Of a DNA stretch of 64,000 nucleotides, positions 26,489 through 35,100 are shown one piece after another (the stretch's first letter is position 1; each line of letters starts with the position of its first letter). Under the pieces are notes generated by a model. That model did no database searches and was not told the origin of the DNA. It was given only the letters and a program-made list of their open reading frames with translations. The translations under genes and the position numbers were made by a program. Source of the DNA: Suilimivivens sp045586385 (GTDB lineage: Bacteria > Bacillota > Clostridia > Lachnospirales > Lachnospiraceae); NCBI GenBank assembly GCA_045586385.1, contig JAZNAE010000005.1, positions 114,517 to 178,516 on the forward strand. Reading direction: 5' to 3'.

Positions 26489-28414
26489 ATGAAGCTGAGA
26501 GCAAAGATACAAGTACTTTTTTCACTGATTATTATTGTTACATTGGTCGTGGTAACACTGTATGCAAAAGAGTTGCAATATAATGCAGCATTAAAGTTGT
26601 TAGGGGATAATTTGACAACTTCTGCATCCATTGCATCAAATTATATCGGTCAGCATTTACTGGATTATCAGCATACCATTACAGCCATCGGGCGTAGTGA
26701 GATACTTTCAGGAGATGCTTCTGTTGAGGAAAAGACAGAATATGTAAATGATTATGTAGAAACATTCGGACTCACCAGTGCTAATATTTTGGATAAAAAC
26801 GGCGTCAGTATCATAGACGGAACTGATTTTAGTGACAGAGAATATGTAAAGAAGTCGCTAAGCGGTGAAAGTAATCTTTCCGAACTAACGCTGAGCCGTT
26901 ATACCAATACATATGGATTCAGTATTTCTGCACCTATTGTAGATAAAACCAATGTAATTGTAGGCGTGGTATATTTCCGCATGGATATGAACTATATTCA
27001 AAATATACTGGAATCTTTCCATGCGACAGACGAAAGTTATTCTTATATTATTGATGAAAACGGAATGGTAATTGCCCATCCGGATAAAGAAGTGATTCAA
27101 ACCTTAAATTTGCATGAGCAGAAAAACGGTTTGGAACTGATAGCGGATGAACTGGCACAGAAAGCGATTGGTACCGGTGATTATCAGTATAACAATCATT
27201 CCATAAAATGCGGATATAGTCCGATTGCAAATGCTAACGGTTGGTCCCTGGTAATCGCGACATCCACGGAAAGCATTATGAACGAAGCAGTTGCAACTTC
27301 CAATGCAATTATTAAAATAGCATTGCTTGCTTGCGTCATAGGCCTTATTATTGTGGCTCTTTTTGCAGAGTATATCAGCAAGCCGGTTGTCAGGATAAAG
27401 GATAACCTGGTGCAGATAGCAGAAGGAAATTTTGCAGTAGAAATAGAAAATGTTCATAGAAAAGATGAAATCGGTATACTTCAAAATGCTACCGTTTCAT
27501 TAATAGACACATTATCAAAAATCATAGGACAGACAAACAAGGTGTTGGAGCGTATGGCAGCATATGATTTGACAGCACAAGACATGGCAAATTATCCCGG
27601 AGCATTTAATACCTTGTCAGCCTCTGTTAACCGTATTAAAAGAATATTAAATAACTTAATTGTAGAAGTTCAGAATTCCGTTTCCAATGTGGATGCCGGG
27701 GCCCAGCAGCTTTCCATGGCAGCCGAAGCATTGTCAAAGGGAACTTTGGCGCAGGCGACTTCCATACAATATCTGGTTAACAATCTGGATGACATTGCGC
27801 AAAGGACTATCGGTAATTTTGAAGATGAAGAAATTGTAAATGAAAAATTAAACATACTGGATCAGCAGATTAAGAACGGTAATCATCAAATGAGTATATT
27901 GCTTGATGTGGTACAAGAGATTGAAAATATGTCTGCCGATATCAACAAGATTGTTGCAACCATTGATTCCATTGCATTTCAAACCAATATCTTGTCACTG
28001 AATGCATCTGTTGAAGCATCCAGAGCAGGGGATATGGGGCTTGGCTTTGCAGTTGTTGCGGAAGAAATCCGTGTGTTGGCACAAAAATGCGGCGAATCCT
28101 CCAAGAAAACAGAAGAACTTATTAACAGATGTCTTTCTTCTATCGGAAGAGCAAAGGATTATGCAGATAACACAATGGAAAGTTTGTCAGTTATTGTAAG
28201 CGGTTCGGAAGAAATCGCAAAAGCCTTTGATAATATTGCTGAAACAACAAAAGAACAGGTAAATAAAACCAATCAGATCAGAAATGAAGTGAATACCATT
28301 TCTGATGTTGTCCAGTCCAATACGGCAACAGCGGAAGAGACATCCGCTTCTTCGGAAGCATTGGCGGAACAGGCTTATGCATTAAAGGAAATAATTCATA
28401 AATTCAAAATATAA
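26489..28414 (+). CDS. Methyl-accepting chemotaxis protein with extracellular dCache-like sensor
   Basis: The 641-residue chemoreceptor has a first membrane helix (about residues 8-27), an extracellular Cache-type domain (about 35-268, with DYQHTITAIG, DGTDFSDREYVKKSL and FSISAPIVD typical of dCache_1), a second helix (about 272-294), HAMP (about 295-347) and a cytoplasmic signalling coil. The hairpin tip reads DSIAFQTNILSLNASVEASRAG, close to the MCP consensus. It is probably coupled to CheA/CheW elsewhere; no che genes are here. The C-terminal coil is somewhat short. Cache domains often bind amino or organic acids. A G-rich GGGGGGGCC site precedes the ATG. Confidence 0.93.
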   Translation: MKLRAKIQVLFSLIIIVTLVVVTLYAKELQYNAALKLLGDNLTTSASIASNYIGQHLLDYQHTITAIGRSEILSGDASVEEKTEYVNDYVETFGLTSANILDKNGVSIIDGTDFSDREYVKKSLSGESNLSELTLSRYTNTYGFSISAPIVDKTNVIVGVVYFRMDMNYIQNILESFHATDESYSYIIDENGMVIAHPDKEVIQTLNLHEQKNGLELIADELAQKAIGTGDYQYNNHSIKCGYSPIANANGWSLVIATSTESIMNEAVATSNAIIKIALLACVIGLIIVALFAEYISKPVVRIKDNLVQIAEGNFAVEIENVHRKDEIGILQNATVSLIDTLSKIIGQTNKVLERMAAYDLTAQDMANYPGAFNTLSASVNRIKRILNNLIVEVQNSVSNVDAGAQQLSMAAEALSKGTLAQATSIQYLVNNLDDIAQRTIGNFEDEEIVNEKLNILDQQIKNGNHQMSILLDVVQEIENMSADINKIVATIDSIAFQTNILSLNASVEASRAGDMGLGFAVVAEEIRVLAQKCGESSKKTEELINRCLSSIGRAKDYADNTMESLSVIVSGSEEIAKAFDNIAETTKEQVNKTNQIRNEVNTISDVVQSNTATAEETSASSEALAEQAYALKEIIHKFKI

Positions 28415-28449
28415 GGGGTAATATTGATTCATTTATTGAGGTGGTAAAG

Positions 28450-29409
28450 ATGGAATTATTTACCAGAAGTTATGACAAAGAGTGGAACCGCATTGTTCAT
28501 ATTTCAGTGTATCAATGCGACGGAATACCTGAGAGCATCAATGATAAGGACTATTATAAAATACTTGCATTGGACCAGGGAACACTAGCATTTGAAAGCT
28601 GCGGTATTAAAAAGACGGTTTCTGCTCCTGCAATTTTTATGCTGACGGATGAGGAAGTTTCTTTTTCGCCGGGAAAAGGTGTTTCTACAACAACTGTTTT
28701 TTTGAAGACAACTGAGATACGTGAAGAATTCACACCGGAACGCATCAGTACCGGAGAATTTGAAAAGGAAATGGGAAGAACCATTTACCAGGACTATCTG
28801 TTGATAAAATCCTTTGATAAAGAACCTAATAAATCCAATACCGTACTTGTGCCCGGCGTATCTGCGTATGATAAGATTTCGAAGATTATCCGGCTTATGA
28901 ATCATGAATTGACAAAGCAAAGTGACGGTTTTTGGCCATGCCGCAGCCGGTCCTATTTAATAGAATTACTTAGCTTTATCAGTTATGTTTGTGCAAAGCC
29001 GGCGGCTCATGTGGTCAATGTGAAGCAGGAAGATGCAAAAGCAATCGGTGATTTGTGCGTCATGTATTCAGGTGCAAATGATACGGTTAGCGATGATACA
29101 GTCAGTGAGATTATACAGTATCTGGGCGAGCATATCGGGGATAAAGTAACCCTTGAAGATGTCATGAAAGAGTTTTCCATAAACCGCAATAGGCTCAATG
29201 AATTGTTTGTCAAAGAGACTTCCATGACATGTCTTAACTATTTTGTGAAAATGAGAGTGAATCTGGCACAGATTATGCTTGCCGAGACAGAACTTCAGAT
29301 AGGAGAGATTGCAGCCAGAGTAGGCTATACGGATTCCAATTATTTCATTAAAGTATTTAAGAAAGTGTCCGGAATGACACCATCAAAATACAGAGAGAAC
29401 TATTCATAA
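28450..29409 (+). CDS. AraC-family transcriptional regulator
   Basis: The 319-residue protein has an N-terminal cupin-like sensor (about residues 1-150) and two C-terminal helix-turn-helix units (about 220-319), with VTLEDVMKEFSINRNRL for the first and GEIAARVGYTDSNYFIKVF for the second, ending in the AraC signature SGMTPSKYRE. ATG 28450 is chosen over an in-frame GTG at 28441 because GAGGTGG lies at 28438-28444. Targets are unknown. Being between a chemoreceptor and lipoprotein genes, it may act on either neighbour. The intergenic region downstream has an imperfect inverted repeat (CGGATAT...ATATCCG) that might be an operator. Confidence 0.9.
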   Translation: MELFTRSYDKEWNRIVHISVYQCDGIPESINDKDYYKILALDQGTLAFESCGIKKTVSAPAIFMLTDEEVSFSPGKGVSTTTVFLKTTEIREEFTPERISTGEFEKEMGRTIYQDYLLIKSFDKEPNKSNTVLVPGVSAYDKISKIIRLMNHELTKQSDGFWPCRSRSYLIELLSFISYVCAKPAAHVVNVKQEDAKAIGDLCVMYSGANDTVSDDTVSEIIQYLGEHIGDKVTLEDVMKEFSINRNRLNELFVKETSMTCLNYFVKMRVNLAQIMLAETELQIGEIAARVGYTDSNYFIKVFKKVSGMTPSKYRENYS

Positions 29410-29534
29410 TTTCAATAGAAAATTTGTGCGGATATTACTGTTTTTCGTGCAAATTTTTCTTATATCCGTTGAAATATTAATGTTATCCTACTTTTAGAAA
29501 AAGAAACAAAGTCTTTTATAGGAGAGTGGGAAAT

Positions 29535-30419
29535 ATGAGAAGAACATTATATTTAGCGGTTGTGGCAATAACGGGAATGCTTTTAACAGCTTGTGCAGGA
29601 GGAAACAGTGTACCCGCAGAAGATCCGGAAGCAGTAGGAAATGTTGATGAAACAGTTAAAGAAGCCGTATCTGTGCAGTTGCCGGAAATCAGTGCTCCTA
29701 CAGAGGGGAAGTCGTATGAAATAAACGAAACATGCAAAGTACTTGAAACCTACGAACAATACAACATTCAAGTACCTGATGTGCAAATGTCAGAAGAATT
29801 ATGGAAAGACGGATTTCAAGGTTTGACATTTAAGTCACATACCGTTGCAGTTGCAGATGATACTACTTCCGAAGGTGGCAAATATGATGTTGTGGATACA
29901 ATTGTTGTAGCAGTTGAAGGAGCAAATCCTTTTGAAATTTTGCCGCAAACAATTGAAAAAGCAGTTACCTACAAAAGAGACGCTGCGACTTTGGAATGGA
30001 TAAAGATAAGCGAGTCCTGTAAGAAATGGAAAATAGACCATAAAAAGTTTGGCGGAACAGCCTGGAAGATGAGTACGGCAGATGGCGATACCTATATTAG
30101 GTTAAGAGATACCATCGAATTCTTTTATACAAATGTAGACCAAACAATAAAAAGCACAGAGATTGTAAAATTTGAAACAACCATTCTCGGTGCAATGGCT
30201 ACTGTAAAAGACGGTGAGATGATAATGGAGAGAATCCATATACTGTCAGGAACCGTATCAGATGAAGGAACCATTACATTAACAGTGAGTGTTTATGATA
30301 TGGAAAAAGAGGACTACAAAGAGGAAACGATAGAAGTTGTGCTTAGTGATTTTGAACGGATAGAGAAAGCAGATTTACCATTTACGGAAGAAGAATATAA
30401 GGAGGTCGCCGCATGGTAA
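29535..30419 (+). CDS. Lipoprotein of unknown function
   Basis: The 294-residue product has a lipoprotein signal peptide with lipobox LLTAC (Cys20) and an acidic linker, then a beta-rich domain of about 220 residues that I do not recognise. Tryptophan and lysine pairs (SCKKWKIDHKKFGGTAWKM) and a late YDMEKEDYKEETIEV are visible. ATG 29535 is selected because GGAGAG lies at 29521-29526. The 3' end overlaps the PEBP-like lipoprotein gene by 7 bases and carries its ribosome binding site, so the two are co-translated and may work together on the cell surface. Confidence 0.75.
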   Translation: MRRTLYLAVVAITGMLLTACAGGNSVPAEDPEAVGNVDETVKEAVSVQLPEISAPTEGKSYEINETCKVLETYEQYNIQVPDVQMSEELWKDGFQGLTFKSHTVAVADDTTSEGGKYDVVDTIVVAVEGANPFEILPQTIEKAVTYKRDAATLEWIKISESCKKWKIDHKKFGGTAWKMSTADGDTYIRLRDTIEFFYTNVDQTIKSTEIVKFETTILGAMATVKDGEMIMERIHILSGTVSDEGTITLTVSVYDMEKEDYKEETIEVVLSDFERIEKADLPFTEEEYKEVAAW

Positions 30420-31126
30420 GGGGTGTAAAAAAATCAATTGTTATAAGTGTAGTTATGGGAGTTTTGGTTTTTGCAGTAGCAGGATGCAGAAGTGCCGGAG
30501 ATGATGCAGGTACTGCCGAAGTGCAGAGTGAGGTTACAGTGCAGAATGAGGCTGCTATAGAAGTCGTGGTGGAAGATACACAAGAAGCAGAGGTTGAGGC
30601 AGAAGTCGCGACAGAGGCAGAGAGTGAAAGCACTACAGAAGTTGAGGCAGAGGTTAATGATATGTTCCAAGATACAGGCATCAGTACGTTTGAATTATCT
30701 TCAGAAGATTTGCATGACGGTGTATGGGATAGTATTATCACAAATACGGATAACGGGTCAAACGTTTCCCCGCAGCTTGCATGGGAGCCTGTTCCGGATG
30801 CAGGATGCTATGTTATCCTTATGGTCGATACCACAGTTCAGGATTGGATTCACTGGAAATCCAATAATGTCACAGAAACAAATCTTCCGCAGGGATGGGC
30901 GCCTCAGGATGAATATATCGGACCATATCCTCCCGGCGGAACACATGATTATGAAATCTATGTTTTTGCATTGAAAGAGCCGGTTGAAAGAGTAAAAGGA
31001 GCTTTTAACAACTCTAATATGAAGTTTAAAGCAAACGCGCTGGCTCTTGATGAAGTAACGGAAGGCGCAAGCGGAAACATCATTGCATATGGACATATAA
31101 CCGGAACATATACAAAAGAAGATTAA
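30413..31126 (+). CDS. PEBP-like (YbhB/YbcL, Raf-kinase-inhibitor family) lipoprotein
   Basis: The 237-residue product has a lipoprotein signal (AVAGC, Cys25), an acidic Glu/Val/Ala-rich linker (about residues 30-80) and a PEBP domain. Family features are ELSSEDLHDG at the domain start, SPQLAWEPVPD, a DTTVQDWIHWKSNNV segment matching the D-P-D-A...H-W ligand pocket, and GPYPPGGTHDYEIYVFAL. Bacterial PEBP proteins have no agreed role; secreted lipid-anchored forms may bind small ligands. It overlaps the preceding lipoprotein gene by 7 bases and uses GGAGG as its binding site. Confidence 0.87.
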   Translation: MVRGVKKSIVISVVMGVLVFAVAGCRSAGDDAGTAEVQSEVTVQNEAAIEVVVEDTQEAEVEAEVATEAESESTTEVEAEVNDMFQDTGISTFELSSEDLHDGVWDSIITNTDNGSNVSPQLAWEPVPDAGCYVILMVDTTVQDWIHWKSNNVTETNLPQGWAPQDEYIGPYPPGGTHDYEIYVFALKEPVERVKGAFNNSNMKFKANALALDEVTEGASGNIIAYGHITGTYTKED

Positions 31127-31142
31127 TGAATATAGGGAGATG

Positions 31143-31190
31143 TAACAGGTTCAGATTATACGGTGAAATCCGTGTGATTTGAACCTGTTA
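31143..31190 (+). terminator. Long hairpin after the PEBP gene, possible terminator
   Basis: TAACAGGTTCA (31143-31153) pairs perfectly with TGAACCTGTTA (31180-31190), and inside it ATACGG pairs with CCGTGT. No U tract follows, so it is either a weak terminator or a structured RNA or protein-binding site. Confidence 0.5.
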
Positions 31191-31213
31191 TGATTTCAAG
31201 GTACTGAAATGTC

Positions 31214-31243
31214 TTGACCATGTCACATTTACATATTTATAAT
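31214..31243 (+). promoter_or_regulatory. Promoter of the VanW-domain gene
   Basis: TTGACC (31214-31219) and perfect TATAAT (31238-31243) are 18 bases apart. It lies inside an in-frame upstream extension and so supports the later start at 31268. Confidence 0.6.
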
Positions 31244-31267
31244 AAATACATTGAAGGGAGAACGAAT

Positions 31268-32113
31268 ATGAAACATAAGCGTAGAGTATTATTTGCAATA
31301 TGTATGTTGTTTTTTTTGTTATTGGGAAATGTTGATACTGTAGAAGCAGCAAAAAAATCAAAACCGGAGCTGACAAGTATAACATTTGATATGGATTATT
31401 ATTATAATACATATCCGGATTTACAAGCCAGCATTGGTTATGATTATAATAAGTTATTTAATCATTATATAACATGTGGATTGCGGGAAGGCAGATGGGG
31501 AAGTAAAGAGTTTAATTGTTTGGTATACAAAAATAATTATATCGATTTACAAGTAAATTACGGAGATAATTACGAAGCTTACTGTATACATTATGAGGCA
31601 ATTGGAAAATCAGAAGGAAGAAATGCGAAAAGTAATGTTACAGCAAAACCTTCAATTAACGGAAAACTATCCGGAAATGTCATCGGCAGTTATTCAACAT
31701 TATATGAAACTGATATTCCTCGCGCAATCAATGTTGCATTAGCAGCATCCAGAATTAACGGTGTGGTAATACAGCCGGGCTTGGCTTTTTCCTTTAGTCA
31801 GACCGTTCTTCCGAGAACACCGGAAAATGGTTATGTGGAAGCACCGGTTATTGAAGGCGGCAGGTTTGTTCAGGATTACGGCGGAGGAATCTGTCAAGTG
31901 TCATCAACCTTGTATGCTGCGATGTTAGACGCAAGTTTGCCCGCGACAGAACGTCATCCGCATTCTGTATTAGTAAACTATATCCCTATAAATATGGATG
32001 CAACAATTTATGAGAATATTAAAGATTTAAAATTTACAAATGTTTTTCCTGAACCCATTCAAATTAGTGCATCCGCTGATAATGGAGTTTTGACAGTAGC
32101 AATCAGTAAATAA
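31268..32113 (+). CDS. Secreted VanW-domain protein with two DPxYY-type repeats
   Basis: The 281-residue protein has a signal peptide ending near VEA-A (residue ~27). Then come two related ~45-residue repeats (DMDYYYNTYPDLQASIGYDY and VYKNNYIDLQVNYGDNYEAY, each ending in a G-[LK]-[RS]-EGR motif) of a type found in clostridial surface proteins. The C-terminal VanW domain (about 165-281) carries FSFSQTVLPRTPENGY, the GGGICQVSSTLYAAMLDA block and ERHPHSVLVNYIP. VanW domains are linked to wall or glycopeptide biology without a proven activity. ATG 31268 is preferred because a promoter covers the upstream in-frame region and GAAGGGAG precedes this ATG. Confidence 0.88.
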   Translation: MKHKRRVLFAICMLFFLLLGNVDTVEAAKKSKPELTSITFDMDYYYNTYPDLQASIGYDYNKLFNHYITCGLREGRWGSKEFNCLVYKNNYIDLQVNYGDNYEAYCIHYEAIGKSEGRNAKSNVTAKPSINGKLSGNVIGSYSTLYETDIPRAINVALAASRINGVVIQPGLAFSFSQTVLPRTPENGYVEAPVIEGGRFVQDYGGGICQVSSTLYAAMLDASLPATERHPHSVLVNYIPINMDATIYENIKDLKFTNVFPEPIQISASADNGVLTVAISK

Positions 32114-32181
32114 TAGAAATTTTATATTATTATGGAATTCAAGTTTTTACCGGATTTTGGGAAAAAGAATGGGAAGAGAGA

Positions 32182-33351
32182 ATGAAAAAAATATCAGTAT
32201 TTTTATGTGCAGTGGGTCTGAGTACTGTGGTTTTGACATCCTGTGGACAAAGGGAAGAAATACCCATCACTGAAGCGGAAGACACACTTATCACTGAAAC
32301 AGAAGAAACAGTGGTAGCAGATGTGATGACTGAGCAGGATGAAGAAATACCGGAGAATATTTTAGATGAACCGGAGGAGCCTGCAAATCCCTACGACTTC
32401 ACTCTTTGCTTTGCAGGTGATGTTAACCTGGATGAAAACAGGGAACTGATAAAGGTTATGGACCGCCAGGAAAACGGATTAAAGGATTGTATATCCGAGG
32501 AACTCCTTATGCATATGAATGAAGCGGATATCATGTGTATCAATAACGAGTTCACCTACAGTTTAAGGGGAGAACCAATGGAAGGGAAAGCATATACTTT
32601 CCGTGCAAATCCGGACCGTGTATCGGTTTTGCAGGAGATGGGGGTGGATATTGTGAAACTTGCCAATAATCACGTTTACGATTATGGCAAAGATGCAATG
32701 TTAGACACTATGGATACCCTTGAGGCAGCCGGAATTGCCTACATGGGCGCGGGTCACAATCTTGAGGAAGCCATGGAGCCTGTATATATAGAGTTAGATG
32801 GAAAAATAGTGGCATTTGTAGCAGCATCACGTGCCGAGAAATACAAAATGACTCCGCAGGCGACAGAGGATTCTCCCGGGATTTTGCGTTGTTACGATAC
32901 AACTCTTTTTCTGGAAACAATCACTGAGGCAAGGGAAAATGCAGATTTTGTAGTGGCATATGTGCATTGGGGAACAGAAGAGAGTCATGAGTTGGAAGAA
33001 GTGCAGCTAACCACCGGAAAAGAATACATTGACGCAGGAGCAGATGTGGTAATCGGTGCACATAGCCACTGTTTACAAGGCATGGAATATTATAATGGCA
33101 AGCCCATTATTTACGGGCTGGGAAATTACTGGTTCAACGGAGAAACAGGTGACACCATGTTGGTAGATTTGCACTTTTATGGAAATGATGACGGCGGACA
33201 GTTGGAAATACAGGTAATTCCTGCTATCCAGTGTGATTATCAAACCAGTTATGTACCGGAGGAGGAAGAGCAGGAGCGTATTTATTCTTTTCTCGAGGAG
33301 ATTTCCATAAATGTAGAGATTGATGAGGAAGGAATTGTTAGACAGAAGTAG
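32182..33351 (+). CDS. CapA-family (PGA_cap) lipoprotein, second copy
   Basis: The 389-residue product has a lipoprotein signal (LTSC, Cys21), an acidic linker and a PGA_cap metallophosphatase-like domain. Typical segments are FAGDVNLDENRE, NNEFTYS, FRANPDRV, KLANNHVYDYG, YVHWGTEE, GAHSHCLQG and GLGNYWFNG. It is a divergent relative of the CapA protein at 3082-4392. Sitting behind a VanW gene it may belong to a surface-remodelling set. Substrate unknown. The stop codon lies within the stem of the following terminator. Confidence 0.87.
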   Translation: MKKISVFLCAVGLSTVVLTSCGQREEIPITEAEDTLITETEETVVADVMTEQDEEIPENILDEPEEPANPYDFTLCFAGDVNLDENRELIKVMDRQENGLKDCISEELLMHMNEADIMCINNEFTYSLRGEPMEGKAYTFRANPDRVSVLQEMGVDIVKLANNHVYDYGKDAMLDTMDTLEAAGIAYMGAGHNLEEAMEPVYIELDGKIVAFVAASRAEKYKMTPQATEDSPGILRCYDTTLFLETITEARENADFVVAYVHWGTEESHELEEVQLTTGKEYIDAGADVVIGAHSHCLQGMEYYNGKPIIYGLGNYWFNGETGDTMLVDLHFYGNDDGGQLEIQVIPAIQCDYQTSYVPEEEEQERIYSFLEEISINVEIDEEGIVRQK

Positions 33352-33369
33352 GAAGTAGACCTACTTTTT
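33346..33369. terminator. Terminator between convergent CapA and ClC genes
   Basis: AAGTAGG (33346-33352) pairs with CCTACTT (33360-33366) and runs into TTTTT. It overlaps the stop codons of both converging genes and may serve both. Confidence 0.7.
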
Positions 33370-34635
33370 ATTCCATATATTTCCCCTATATTCTGCGTCA
33401 AATTTTGAATACATAATCTTCTGGGAATTATACAGGCTGTAATATCCCGATAACATGTAGCTGACTGCAACGCCAATCAATATATAGCTCATTCCACTCA
33501 TGCCAAATAATTCAAAGCCCAGAAGAACAGAAGTGACAGGGCTGTTGGTAACGCCGCAGAATAATGCAATCATACCTACCGCGGCACACATGGATGGTGA
33601 AATGCCCAAAAGATGTCCAAGTAAACATCCAAATGTAGCGCCAACAAAGAAAGACGGCACGATTTCGCCACCCTTAAACCCTACACCAAGCGTAATGGCG
33701 GTCAGCAGTATCTTTAGGATAAAAGCCTCGCCATTTACCTCACCCTGCATGGTGCGTTCAATGACGTCCATTCCGGCACCCATATAATCGGTAGTTCCTG
33801 TTAAAAATTGTATTACCACGATTAATATACCAAATAAAAAGATTCTCAAATATGCATTAGGCACCCACTTTTTTGTATATTTTGACGCAGCGTGCATGGC
33901 AATGCAGAACAAAATGCTAAGTGCAGCACATAGAATAGATACTAACACAATTTTGCCGGTACTTGTCATAGTGAAATCAGGTACATAAGAAATCATCATA
34001 GCCTCGCTGCCGATTCCATAGAATTTGGCAATTTCTACGGCAATCAAACTGGAAAATACGCAGGGAACCAACGCCGAATAATACATAATACCTACACTGA
34101 CTACTTCCATGGCAAAGAAAGTAGCCGCAATAGGTGCTCCGAAAAGTGCTGCAAAACAAGCACTCATTCCACACATCACTGCTACATGCATATCTTTCTC
34201 ATTCAAGTGAAATATCTTACCAATACCATTACCGATGCTTCCACCCATCTGAAGTGCCGCACCTTCTCGTCCGGCAGAACCTCCAAACAAATGTGTAATC
34301 AAACTGCTGATAAAAATAAGAGGTGCTGTCCTGAATCTGAGTTTTTCTTCAGATCTGACCGCAGCAATCACGCTATTGGTTCCGTGGTCATCATCCCTTT
34401 TCGCCACATGATATAAAAATACAATCAAAAGACCGCCAAAAGGCAGGCCTAATATAATCATAGGATTGGCATTCCGAAAATCAGTCACAAAATGCAATCC
34501 GTAGTAAAATGCCGTACCAACCATACCTACAACGATTCCTATAATTCCGGCAATTAAACACCATTTAAAGAAACCCAAAAGTCTTTGGGTTTGTTTTTTT
34601 ATTTCTGAATAAAAAAGAGCTGATTTATCGTTCAC
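33361..34635 (-). CDS. ClC-family chloride channel/transporter
   Basis: The 424-residue membrane protein belongs to the ClC family, which moves chloride or fluoride through the membrane as dimers. Visible signatures are GGSAGREGAALQMGGSIG (the GREGP region with its gating Glu) and GGEIVPSFFVGATFGCLLG. About ten hydrophobic segments follow. No C-terminal CBS or TrkA domain is present. The classic N-terminal GSGIP motif is not evident to me. The start is GTG at 34635, with AAGGAG about 10 bases upstream. The upstream region holds the boundary to the AT-rich island. Confidence 0.9.
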   Translation of the reverse strand: MNDKSALFYSEIKKQTQRLLGFFKWCLIAGIIGIVVGMVGTAFYYGLHFVTDFRNANPMIILGLPFGGLLIVFLYHVAKRDDDHGTNSVIAAVRSEEKLRFRTAPLIFISSLITHLFGGSAGREGAALQMGGSIGNGIGKIFHLNEKDMHVAVMCGMSACFAALFGAPIAATFFAMEVVSVGIMYYSALVPCVFSSLIAVEIAKFYGIGSEAMMISYVPDFTMTSTGKIVLVSILCAALSILFCIAMHAASKYTKKWVPNAYLRIFLFGILIVVIQFLTGTTDYMGAGMDVIERTMQGEVNGEAFILKILLTAITLGVGFKGGEIVPSFFVGATFGCLLGHLLGISPSMCAAVGMIALFCGVTNSPVTSVLLGFELFGMSGMSYILIGVAVSYMLSGYYSLYNSQKIMYSKFDAEYRGNIWNKK

Positions 34636-34715
34636 GTTATACGTTTCTCCTTCGTGATTTTAAGTTAAATTCATTATATGTTATAATCCGACGAACATCA
34701 ACAAAAAGGGAGAAA

Positions 34716-34806
34716 ATGCCTGTTCACAGTTTATCAGTTTTGATATCAAGAATACCTGCGTTCAGCACTGATTAACTTGCTTCTTCAGCTGTAAACAAAC
34801 AGGCAT
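34716..34806. repeat. Nested inverted-repeat (structured or MITE-like) element
   Basis: ATGCCTGTT (34716-34724) and AACAGGCAT (34798-34806) form a 9-bp outer stem. ACAG/CTGT (34726-34729 and 34789-34792) continues it, and GTTTATCAGT (34729-34738) with ACTGATTAAC (34767-34776) forms an inner stem with one mismatch. A small TTGATATCAA palindrome lies within. The 91-base element has no reading frame and could be a small RNA, a folded 5' region or a miniature insertion element. It lies in the 464-base gap between ClC and the ATPase gene; I saw no gene in the rest of the gap. Confidence 0.5.
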
Positions 34807-34972
34807 GGCGTGTTGTTGTGATAGATAATATAGTTCATTTTTATCTTAAGCGAAGCAAAGGTTTGGCTAAAGCAGGCAACGGTAGGATATCGGACGGAGA
34901 TTTGGAAGGGCTGGGTGTGAAATTAGGTTGAAAACCGGATGTGAATTAGAAAAGACAGATATTTGTTTCATA

Positions 34973-35083
34973 TTGAATAAAAGTGTCGGTTGCGTCAAAA
35001 ATATTCATTATAAAATTGATTATTTAAATATTATGATATATAATTATTTTGAGCAAAAGTGCCGGTTGCGTCAAAAATATTCA
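34973..35083 (+). repeat. Two ~35-base direct repeats upstream of the DUF4143 ATPase
   Basis: Copies at 34973-35007 and 35049-35083 share TTGAnnAAAAGTGYCGG and then TTGCGTCAAAAATATTCA, with only three mismatches, 76 bases apart. The second ends just before the AAGGAGATG binding site of the ATPase gene. They could be regulator-binding sites, RNA elements or a local duplication. Only two copies are present, so this is not a CRISPR array. Confidence 0.7.
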
Positions 35084-35100
35084 ATCAAGGAGATGGTGAA

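Noticed and set aside
31214..31267. Upstream start for the VanW-domain protein
   Set aside because: A TTGACC-18-TATAAT promoter lies in this stretch, and the signal peptide begins naturally at 31268.
34973..35083. Possible CRISPR array
   Set aside because: Only two repeat copies exist, no further spacers follow and no cas genes are in the window.
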